From Planctomycetota bacterium (GTDB taxonomy: Bacteria; Planctomycetota; Brocadiia; JAJRTI01), in NCBI GenBank assembly GCA_024278415.1, contig JAJRTI010000066.1, positions 1 through 11,246 of the forward strand: 11,246 nucleotides of DNA, written 5' to 3'. Positions 1-8,200 of this stretch are shown one piece after another. The notes beneath the pieces were generated by a model, which was not told the DNA's origin, did no database searches, and worked only from the letters and a program-made list of their open reading frames with translations. Each line of letters begins with the position of its first letter. The stretch's first letter is position 1. The translations under genes and the position numbers were made by a program.

Positions 1-88
1 AACCCCGTTGGGGTTGAATCTTGTGCGTGAGCCTTGTACCCAGGGTTGCAGCAACCCTGGGCTAGAAGACGGAACCCCTGCGGGGTTC
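1..88. repeat. Three-hairpin intergenic module, copy 1
   Basis: Three consecutive inverted repeats are visible. Hairpin A is AACCCC (1-6), loop GTT, GGGGTT (10-15). Hairpin B is CCCAGGGTTGC (39-49), one centre base, GCAACCCTGGG (51-61), a perfect 11-bp palindrome. Hairpin C is GAACCCC (72-78), loop TGC, GGGGTTC (82-88). The spacers are 23 nt (A to B) and 10 nt (B to C). Copy 2 at 311-407 has the same order and spacing but different stem bases. Similar hairpin-rich intergenic repeats are common in PVC-group genomes (from memory, not checked here). The orientation is unknown, and the copy may begin left of the window. Whether it acts as RNA or as mobile DNA cannot be told from the sequence. Confidence 0.6.
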
Positions 89-310
89 GGCAATGGCCAC
101 GGCGCGTCTTCGCTCTCAAGTTGTGGGTAAAGAGCAGGGCGATGCCCCATCCTCGCGGGCTCCTATCCTATCACTCCGGGGGGTTGATGCAACGTCGGCG
201 CAGCCGGCGGACGGGGACGCCCCCCCCATGGAATGCGACACGGCCAACGCCCCACGATGAAAAACACGATGAGCGGTACATCTGGGACTAACCAACCCAC
301 GCGTTGTGGC
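89..310. other. Non-coding GC-rich spacer with further small hairpins
   Basis: No convincing gene is seen between the two hairpin modules; the short open frames here have no recognisable protein. Several small inverted repeats are present: GGGC (137-140)/GCCC (144-147) with a 3-base loop, and GTTG (183-186)/CAAC (190-193). A run of six G (178-183) could pair at a distance with a run of eight C (220-227). It probably belongs to the same repeat-rich intergenic region as the flanking modules, but no internal duplicate was found. Confidence 0.45.
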
Positions 311-407
311 GCCCCTTCCGGGCTCAGTTAGGTTGCCGCCCTCCAACCCAGGGCTTCGCCGCGCGGGGCGCAGCCCTGGGCTGGTATGTCGCAGCCCTTC
401 AGGCTGC
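311..407. repeat. Three-hairpin intergenic module, copy 2
   Basis: Hairpin A is GCCC (311-314)/GGGC (320-323). Hairpin B pairs 343-360 with 367-384: an 18-bp stem with two mismatches around the core CCCAGGG (347-353)/CCCTGGG (374-380). Hairpin C is GCAGCC (391-396)/GGCTGC (402-407). Measured from the core of B, the A-B spacer is 23 nt and the B-C spacer 10 nt, as in copy 1, and both B-C spacers begin CT-purine-G. Stem bases differ between copies while pairing is kept. The module lies 27 bases beyond the stop codon of the minus-strand gene ending at 434, so hairpins C and B could also act as a 3' barrier or terminator for that transcript, although no T-run follows them. Confidence 0.6.
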
Positions 408-433
408 ACAATGCCGCCACCGCAACCGCTAGC

Positions 434-3400
434 CTACTTCCCATACTCGATCACCAACTCCGCCGGCTTGCCGCTCTCGCGGGAGCAGTAGTCCGTGCCG
501 TCGGTGTTGATCGGGTCAATGACGAGGTTCAGCTCCTTCATGCCTTCGAGCGACAGCTTGAGTGGAACTTCGAGCACTGCGTTCTCCGTGACGCGCCCGA
601 TGTTGCCCAGCACCTTGCCGGGCTTGGGCCGGTTCGCGTACTTCACCGTCATCTCTTGCCACGGGTCGGTCGTGAGGCACACGTTGCCGCCGTTGGACGT
701 GGGGTTGCCGAAGTTGCGGATGCGCAGCATCACGGACAGCGGCTTGCCCGGCACGTCGAGCTTGAAGCGCAGCAACGTGAGGTGGTGGCTCTCGTCGCCC
801 ATGCGAGCGTTGCCACCGTCCACGAGCAGGTTGGGCGAGTTGCCCCTGCCGCCCACGCGCGGGCCCACGTACGCGTCCGCGACGGCCTTCAGCACGACGC
901 GGCCATGGTCCGCGAGGTACTCGATGTCCACCTTCTTCTCGCACTCGACCTTGCCGTTGGTGCGCACGAGTTTGAGCGTCATGGGGTACATGCCGCGTTT
1001 CGTCTTGCGCAGCACCTTGGCCACGAGCGCGATCTGCGCCTTGCCGCCGGCCTCGATCTTCAGGCGCGTCTTCGACGGTTTCACCGAGAAGCCTCGGGGC
1101 GCCTTCACGAAGAGCGAGCCGCTGAACGGCACGTTCTTGATGTTCGAAATGCGCACCGCACCAGTCTGCTCCGGCTTCATGTCGTTGAGCGAAAACTGCG
1201 GCGGGGTGAACCCGATGGTGAGGATCTCCGTACGCTCGATCTCCACGCCTTGGATGAGGGGCATTTGATCCGGCGCGGGCCGGCCAATCTTGGCGGAGAA
1301 GTCGATCTGAATCGCTTCTTCGGCCTCAACGCTTTTGATCTCCTTCACGAGCGCCTTGCGCACGCCGCGGGCCTCCTTCACGATGTCGACGCCCTTCAGC
1401 GCCGGCCGGCCATTGACCGCGACGTTGAACACGCGCTTGCCGGGCTCGACGTTGTCCAGCTCCGCGAAATGGAGGCGCACGGTATAGGCCGCCTTGCCAT
1501 CGCCGGGGGCGAGGACGGGGATCTTCAGCCGGCGCACGCCCTTGATGCCCGAGGTGTATATCCAGGGGGCGTCCGTGCCGGCCACATGGACGAAGTCGGT
1601 GCTGTGCTTGAAGAAACCGCCGCCGGGATACGTTCGCACACCGACCTTGAAGCCCAGCACGAGCCGCGTCGCGCGGCGCGGGAAGCTGAGCCAGAGCTTG
1701 TCGTCCTTGGCGAGGCGGTCGCCCGGCGCGCCGAGGTTCACGTTGAGGCGCTTCACCGGCAGCACGCCTGGATTCCACGTGCTGTACTTGCCCCAGCCCC
1801 GGTTCTGCTCCACGTGCTTGAGCACAATGGTGCACTGGATCGGGAACGGGCACATGCACGCGGACGATGCTTCGGGAACGAGCAGCAGGCCTTCGGCCGG
1901 GATAAAGTTGATCCAGCAGCCCGTGCGTTGGGCGCCGAGGTGCGTCACCCCGGCTTCCCGTTTCAGGTCGTAGTACGCCATGTAGTACGACCGGGCAAGC
2001 AGCATGCCCGGGCAACCGGCCGGCGCGCCGCAGTGGTGGCCGGGCCGAGTCCACTGCCACGGCTCAGTGCGGCCCGTGATGGGATTGACGCGCGTGCGCT
2101 GCTTGCCGGTCTTGAGGTCGTACGCCCAGGGCTCTGCGTGGAAGGTGTCGCCGATAATGAGCGGCCGCACGCGGTAGCCGATGCGCTTGTCCCAGAGCTT
2201 CTTGCCGCTCTTGGAGGATACAGCGATGACGCGCCGAGTCTTAAACGTGCCGGCGAAGAAATCCTTCCAGTGGTGGGCGTCCGTATACACACCAAAGATC
2301 GTCAGCACGCCGTCATTGTACATCGTCGCCAGTGAACTCCAGTACACCCCGCCGATGCAGCCCGTGAGTTCCCAGGGCTTCTCCCAGGCTTTGCGGCCGG
2401 TCTTTGCGCTCAGCGCGGTCACCATGCGCACCGGCGCGGTGCGCTCCTTCTGCTTGAGTTCGTCGCCCTTGAACCCCGCGTCCTTGAGCGCCTGGCGGCG
2501 CTGGCTAGCAGACACGCTCCTGTCGATGAAGAAGACGCGGCCCTCGCCCACCGAGATCGTCGGATGGTCGATCGTGCCGCCCCGATGCGTCCAGAGCAGC
2601 TTCTTGCGGCGCACGTCGTACGCGAACAAGATGTCCGACACGCGCGCGTACAAACTTGCGCTTCCGAATAGGATGCCCTTGTCACACGCAACGTACCCCC
2701 AACGCCGCGGCCGGCCATCGGGAGACTTGGGCAAGCTAAAGACGGCCAGCTCCTTGCCGGTCTTGGCATCGAGCCGGTAGCACTTGTTCTGCCAGACCAC
2801 GTAGAAGCTCCGGTCGTCGGCAGCGAGGTTGCTCGCATCGTGCGACACGCCGGCGCGCACGACGCGGGGGAAATCGCGGTCCCAAAGCTTCAGGCCATTG
2901 TACGCGTCGTACGCGTTGACCTTGTTCTCGCCTTGCACGAACAACACTCCGTTGACCGCGAGCGGCGCGGCTTGGCGCCGGTGCCGGCTGATCATCTGGA
3001 GCGGCCCGGGGTCGCCGAACCAGAGCATGCCCAGCGGCCCCTTCACGAGTTGGTCGTTGCTGCTGGCCGTGTTGCCCGGGTTGCCGTATTCGCCAGTCCA
3101 GTTGTCCGCGCCGGGCAACGGCCCGCGTTCGTACTTGGTCCAGAGGCCGCCGCGTGTCGTGATGCGGCCCTTGGGGAGCCAACTGGCCAGCTTCTGTTTG
3201 CTGAGCCCACTCCCTCCCTCCGGCTGGCCGATCATGGCCACGCCTCCGCAAGGCTTGAGCACACGCAGCACCTCCTTGGCCGACATGCCGCCGAGGCCGC
3301 TCACGAGCGCCTTTTCCGACACCACGAGGTTCGCGAAGTAGTCGGAGTACGGGAGCTTGTCCAGCGGGCCTCGATCCACCACCACGCGGTCGCCGTACAC

Positions 3401-5203
3401 CCCGGCGCGGTCGAGCGCTTCCCGCGCGGCCTGGACCTTCTGGGCATTCGGATCGATCGCGTAAATCACGAGATTGGTCCGCTTGGCGAGTTCATAAGCC
3501 AGCCGCCCGGTACCGACGCCGAGCACGAGGGCAAACCCGCGCTTGACGCCGGACTCGCGCACAATCGTGTCCGCCGCTTCCGCGCACAGGCGCGAGAGCT
3601 TGTCCTTGGGGAACGGCTCGTCCGTTTCGGGCTGCTCGATGGCGCCGATCAGCTCCGAGCCCTGCGCGCCGAAGCAGTGGATCGCGCCGGTATCGGTGCT
3701 CACGTAGAGGCGCCCGTTGGCCACGGTGAGGCCGCGGGCCTTGCCGTCCACGGGCGCTTCCCACAGCAGCTTCCCGTCCGTAGAGTCGACGGCCTGGACC
3801 TTGCCGTCGCCGCCGGCAAAGAGAATGCGGCCGGCCATGATGAGAAACTCCGTGCAATCGCTTGGCCGACGCCAGCCGGTGCTTTGGTCCATGACCAGGC
3901 CGGCGGCTTCCCAGTTCTGCTCCAACTTCTTCTTGCGTTCGAGCAACGGCGCCAACGCCTTCTCTGCGGCCGCGAGCTTGAGCAGATTCGCGCGCAGGGA
4001 CTTGTCCACCTTGACGCGTTCGGTCTTCAGTGCGTCGAGCTTCTTGGGATCGCCCTGGAGTTCGGCGAGCTGCTTGTCGATCGCCTCGAGGCGCTTATTG
4101 TCCGCGTCCACGAGCCGCGCGACGTTTCTGCGGTTGCGTTCGGGCCCGCGCATGGTCTGGCGGAGGCGCATGCGCTGGTCGCGCAGGAGGAAACGGCGCA
4201 CGCTGGCCTTGGGATAGGTATCCCGCTTGAACGCGGCCATCTCCTTGCCGCTCAAGCCGTACGTCATGTGCTCGGTCACGAGTACCTTGCGCGCCTTGAA
4301 CCAGGCGTACCGGCCGCGCGTGCGGCCGGTGTACGCCATGACCTCTTCGGTGCCGGTGTAGAGCTTGTCGCCGAAGATGAGCGCGTCCGTGCCGCCGATG
4401 TTCTTGCCGAAGTACGCAGCCGCGCCGAGCCTGCCGGTCGCCCGGTCGATCTGCATCGGCGACACGCGGCCCAGCGGTGCGAAGAGCAGCTTGTCCGTGG
4501 CGAGCAGATAGCCCTGAGGCGAGACGCGGCTCTCGGTCGCCTCGCCACCGGTGTCGTTGAGCCAAAGGCGTTTGCCCGTCGCCGCGTCGAGCGCCACAAA
4601 ATACACGCCCTCTTGGGGGAAGATGCCCGCGCCGGCGTAGGCCACGCCCTTGTCGACAAGCACACCGGTGCGCACCGGCCACATGGAGACCATCTTGCCC
4701 CGGCCGAGCAGGCGCCTGTCACGCAAACTCATGGGGTACTTCCACACGACTTTGCCGTCGCGCGCGGAGAGGCAGTACACGACGCCGTCGTCCGAGCCGA
4801 AGTAGACCTTGCCCTGCCAGACGGTCGGAGCGAGGCGCACCGGGCCGGACGTGAAGAACTGCCAGCGCAACTTGCCCGTGGCCGCTTCCATGCAATAGAC
4901 CTTGTTGTCGCTCGACGAGCCGAAGTAGATCGCGTCCCCAGCCGCGACCACGTGGTACGCGTCGTCGAAGCGGACGCGGGGTAGTTCGAGGTACCCCTCG
5001 ACCGGCACGGAGCGCGGCGGCTCCCACGCGGGCGACGGCTTGTGCAGCGGATGGTAGACCCAGACTGGAGACAGCGGCGGCCGCAATTCTTCGCTCGTGA
5101 TGCCGCTGCGGCGCATGTCGTGGCGGTACGTGGGCCAGTCCTCCGCAAAGGCCGGCGCGCTAACAGCGAAAAGCATGAAGACAGTCAGAAAGCGGGACGA
5201 CAT
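434..5203 (-). CDS. Giant exported PQQ-like beta-propeller protein with methyltransferase-like, malectin-like and DNRLRE-like domains (protein B)
   Basis: 1589 residues from the ATG at 5203, chosen because a signal peptide (MSSRFLTV... ending AFA, cleavage after about residue 20) starts there and an AGGAG lies 8 bases upstream; the frame stays open to 5257 without support. Approximate domains: PQQ-like blades 22-330 and 450-511 (VYCMEAATGKLRW, VYCLSARDGKVVW, VQAVDSTDGKLLW); charged coiled-coil hairpin 345-434; SAM-methyltransferase-like Rossmann domain 541-663 with intact LGVGTGR and AIDPN; second propeller 698-1126 (VNAYDAYNGLKLW, VTALSAKTGRKAW, VIAVSSKSGKKLW) ending in a cysteine-rich block (GCW, SSACMC); malectin-like sandwich 1181-1326; NEW3/Ig-like 1328-1430; DNRLRE-like 1440-1589 (LLRFKLD, DYCSRES). 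It is probably extracytoplasmic. It is the second gene of a tandem pair with its paralogue 27 bases upstream. Blade motifs do not prove PQQ cofactor binding. Substrate and function are unknown. Confidence 0.9.
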   Translation of the reverse strand: MSSRFLTVFMLFAVSAPAFAEDWPTYRHDMRRSGITSEELRPPLSPVWVYHPLHKPSPAWEPPRSVPVEGYLELPRVRFDDAYHVVAAGDAIYFGSSSDNKVYCMEAATGKLRWQFFTSGPVRLAPTVWQGKVYFGSDDGVVYCLSARDGKVVWKYPMSLRDRRLLGRGKMVSMWPVRTGVLVDKGVAYAGAGIFPQEGVYFVALDAATGKRLWLNDTGGEATESRVSPQGYLLATDKLLFAPLGRVSPMQIDRATGRLGAAAYFGKNIGGTDALIFGDKLYTGTEEVMAYTGRTRGRYAWFKARKVLVTEHMTYGLSGKEMAAFKRDTYPKASVRRFLLRDQRMRLRQTMRGPERNRRNVARLVDADNKRLEAIDKQLAELQGDPKKLDALKTERVKVDKSLRANLLKLAAAEKALAPLLERKKKLEQNWEAAGLVMDQSTGWRRPSDCTEFLIMAGRILFAGGDGKVQAVDSTDGKLLWEAPVDGKARGLTVANGRLYVSTDTGAIHCFGAQGSELIGAIEQPETDEPFPKDKLSRLCAEAADTIVRESGVKRGFALVLGVGTGRLAYELAKRTNLVIYAIDPNAQKVQAAREALDRAGVYGDRVVVDRGPLDKLPYSDYFANLVVSEKALVSGLGGMSAKEVLRVLKPCGGVAMIGQPEGGSGLSKQKLASWLPKGRITTRGGLWTKYERGPLPGADNWTGEYGNPGNTASSNDQLVKGPLGMLWFGDPGPLQMISRHRRQAAPLAVNGVLFVQGENKVNAYDAYNGLKLWDRDFPRVVRAGVSHDASNLAADDRSFYVVWQNKCYRLDAKTGKELAVFSLPKSPDGRPRRWGYVACDKGILFGSASLYARVSDILFAYDVRRKKLLWTHRGGTIDHPTISVGEGRVFFIDRSVSASQRRQALKDAGFKGDELKQKERTAPVRMVTALSAKTGRKAWEKPWELTGCIGGVYWSSLATMYNDGVLTIFGVYTDAHHWKDFFAGTFKTRRVIAVSSKSGKKLWDKRIGYRVRPLIIGDTFHAEPWAYDLKTGKQRTRVNPITGRTEPWQWTRPGHHCGAPAGCPGMLLARSYYMAYYDLKREAGVTHLGAQRTGCWINFIPAEGLLLVPEASSACMCPFPIQCTIVLKHVEQNRGWGKYSTWNPGVLPVKRLNVNLGAPGDRLAKDDKLWLSFPRRATRLVLGFKVGVRTYPGGGFFKHSTDFVHVAGTDAPWIYTSGIKGVRRLKIPVLAPGDGKAAYTVRLHFAELDNVEPGKRVFNVAVNGRPALKGVDIVKEARGVRKALVKEIKSVEAEEAIQIDFSAKIGRPAPDQMPLIQGVEIERTEILTIGFTPPQFSLNDMKPEQTGAVRISNIKNVPFSGSLFVKAPRGFSVKPSKTRLKIEAGGKAQIALVAKVLRKTKRGMYPMTLKLVRTNGKVECEKKVDIEYLADHGRVVLKAVADAYVGPRVGGRGNSPNLLVDGGNARMGDESHHLTLLRFKLDVPGKPLSVMLRIRNFGNPTSNGGNVCLTTDPWQEMTVKYANRPKPGKVLGNIGRVTENAVLEVPLKLSLEGMKELNLVIDPINTDGTDYCSRESGKPAELVIEYGK

Positions 5204-5211
5204 ACGGGAAG

Positions 5212-5216
5212 CTCCT
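5212..5216 (-). promoter_or_regulatory. Ribosome binding site of protein B
   Basis: The minus strand reads AGGAG, 8 bases before the ATG at 5203. It lies in the 27-base gap between the two propeller genes. It decides the start in favour of 5203, where the signal peptide begins, over the longer open frame that would overlap the upstream gene. Confidence 0.7.
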
Positions 5217-5229
5217 GTCGTGTTGGGCG

Positions 5230-8200
5230 TTACTCGCGCACGATCTCGACGCCGCAAAGCAAGGGCGCGCGGTCCGCTACAGTATCGAAGGGCTCGAATT
5301 CTATCGTTAGCGTGCTAACAATAGCAACCCCCTTCAACTCCTTTACCAGCGCTCGCCGAAGGCCGCCAGCTTCCTTGATCACATCGAGCCGCCCGAACGC
5401 GGGCTTGCCTTGCACCTTCACGTCCACTGCGCCAGGCGCGCCATCGAGGACCGCGAAGCATAGACGTACGGTGAACGCAGCGGTCCCCTGCCCCTTGTCG
5501 ATGAGCGGAATCGTGAGCTTGCGCAAGCCCCGCGCGCCGGACGCGAACACCCACGGCTTGTCCGTGCCGGCAATGGCCACGAGGTCCGCGTTGCGGTGCA
5601 CGTAGCCTCCGCCGGGTGCGAACTCGGCCTTCGCGGCGAAGCGCAGCGCGCGCCTCGCCGGGGGGCGCGGGTAGCCGAACCACAGCCGGCCCGACGCGTC
5701 TCGCCGGTCGCCCGGCGCGCCGAGGCTGATGGCCAAGTGCTTGACCGGCCGCAGTGCGCCGGCGGAGCTGAAGACCGACCAGTTCTCGCGGCGTTGCACG
5801 GGTGCGAGCGCGATGGACGCTTGGAGCGGATACGAGCAGGTGCAGCCCGAACTCCCATCCGGCGCGAGCACGAGCCCGCCCGCGGCGACAATGTTCATCC
5901 AGCACCCCGGACGCTGGCCGCCCCAGTTGCTCGTGCCCTCGTCCGCGAGCAGGTCGTAGAACCCGAATGTGCCCGAGCGGAAGAAGAGGCAGTTGACCGA
6001 ACCGGACGACGCACCGCAGCCGTATGCCCGGAAGAACTGCCACGGCACGGAGAGCCCAGTGATGGGGTGCTTGCGCGTCTGCACCTTGCCGGTCTTGAGG
6101 CCGATCGCATGCGGCTCCGCATAGAGCACCTTGTCGGTCACAACCGGATGCCGCGTGAAGTGGAGCTTGAGATCCCACATCGGCTTGCCGCTGTCCGCGG
6201 CCAGCGCAGCCATCTGCCCGCCGCCCTGCGCGCCGAGCGCGAGAAGCACACCGTTTGAATACACGAGCGTCATGAACTCCTTGCCCAACGCGGCCGCGTC
6301 AATCGCCGCGGTCCACAAGACCTTGCCATCGCGTTCATCGAGTGCGACAACCCGGCGTGCATTCGGGGAATCCCACGGGGACTCGGCCAAGTACATGCGC
6401 CCCCCGCCCTGTGTGATCGCAATGTGGTGCACGTAGCCAGCGTCGATGCGCCGCGTCCACAGCCGCTTGCCCGTGCGCCGGTCGAGGGCGAAGACGGAGT
6501 CGCTCGCCACGCCGCCGGTGGGCAACCCGGGATCGCGCAGCAGCTTCGCCTTGAACGTCTCGAACTCCTTGGGCGACAGCTTCGTCGCGACGCGCTTCTC
6601 AAAATCCTCGCGGTTGCGGAACACGGCCGGCCCCAAGCTGCGCAGCTTGAGCATCGCGTCCCAAGACACGCCGCGGCGCACGAGGCTGCGGATCGCGTCC
6701 TCTTCGAGGAACTGTGCGGTGTACAGCAGCGCAGTGCTGCCGAAGAGCCGGCCGCCCACGACCGCGAGATACCCCCACGTTTTCGATTGCCCCGCTTCCG
6801 CTGGCGTCGCGAACTCGGCGAGCGTCTCGCCCGTCTGTGCGTCCAGCCGCAGGCACTGCTCCCCCACATTAAGGTAGAGCGAGTCGGCCGTCGCCACGAC
6901 GTTGGAGGCCTCGCTGTGCACCGCGACGCGCCGGGCGCCTTTGATCTGTCGGTCCCAAAGCGGGAAGCCATTGTACGCGTCGATCGCGTAGACCATGTCG
7001 TCGCCAGCGATGAAGAGCCGGCCCCCCGCGAACAACGGAGCGGGCGATTTGCTGTGCCGGTTGATGAGCTTGGCCGGGCCGGGTTCGCCAAACCAGCGCA
7101 CACCCAGCGGCGTGCGCACGATGCGATCCGGCGCGCACGCCGTGTTGCCGGGCGTGGCGTACTGGTGCGTCCATTCGCCCGCGCCGGGCAGCGGCCCGCG
7201 GGTGAGGGCCGTTCCCCGCGGGAGCGCGTCCAGACGGAAGCCCTTCGGCGCGCCCTGTGGGAACCACTTCGCCGCGAGCGGCTGCGGCATGATCGCGACG
7301 CCGCCGCAGGGCCGCAACACGCGCAGCAGTTCGTCCGGCTTGCCAAGGAATGCGCCCTCGCGGCATACGACCAAGTTGGCGAATGCGTCCGGCAGAGGCA
7401 GCCGGCCAAGCTTCGCTTGGCAAGCCGCCACGCGATCGCCATACACTCCGGCTCGGGCAAGCGCACGCCGGGCCGCTTGCGTCGGGCCCGCGTCCGCGTA
7501 GACCGCGTACACGCGCAGACCCGTCTGCCGCGCCAGTTCGTACGGCAGGGCCGCACCAGGCGCGCCCACAACCACGCAGTAGCCCCGCGTAACGCCTGCA
7601 TTCGCCACCAGCCGCTTGGCCTCCTGAGCTGCGGCCTTGGCGTCTGTCGGTCCCGAATAGACCGCGTTGGGATTCTCCCGTTGCGCTACATCCGCGGCCT
7701 TGGTTTGGGTCGCTGGCGAGAAGCACACGATGGCGCCGGAGTCCAGGCTTGCGAACAGCCGCCCTTCCGCGGCCGCGAGGCCGCGCACTGGGCTTGGTGT
7801 GTCGGCTCCCCAAGCGATCTTGCCCGAGGCCTTATCGATTGCGACGACTTGCTTCGCCGCGCCCACGACTACCGCGTCTTTGGTCGCAATGACGGCCAGG
7901 CCGCCCTTCAGCGCGCACTTCCACTTCGTGGCCCCTGCCATGGCCGGATCGAGCTTCTTCATCTCCGCAGTCAACGCCCTATACTTCGTGTCCAGCTCCT
8001 TGTAGCGTTGCTGAAGCTTCTCGATCTTTGGCGTCGGCTTCTTCTCCTTCCAGAGCAACTGCTTCGCATCGTGGTTCGCCCGCCAGCGCTGCTTGCCTAC
8101 GCGGTCCCGTTCGACGCCCAGCGCGGTGTATTGCTTGCGCAACTCGAAGTAGCGCTCACGATGAACCGCTCTCACCTCGCGGCTCGTCATGAGGTACGCC

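Noticed and set aside
1..410. CRISPR array
   Set aside because: The repeats are palindromic hairpins of differing sequence and not identical direct repeats with regular spacers, and no cas gene is nearby.
386..2335. Long plus-strand open frame (649 codons), with similar ones at 2840-4984 and 6424-9213
   Set aside because: They lie antisense to the propeller genes in GC-rich DNA, where long spurious frames are expected. Their translations are rich in Arg, Ala, His and Val with no recognisable domains, while the opposite strand encodes clear repeat domains.
5204..5257. Upstream extension of protein B by 18 residues
   Set aside because: It would overlap the end of gene A, has no ribosome binding site and would put a basic, non-signal stretch before the signal peptide.
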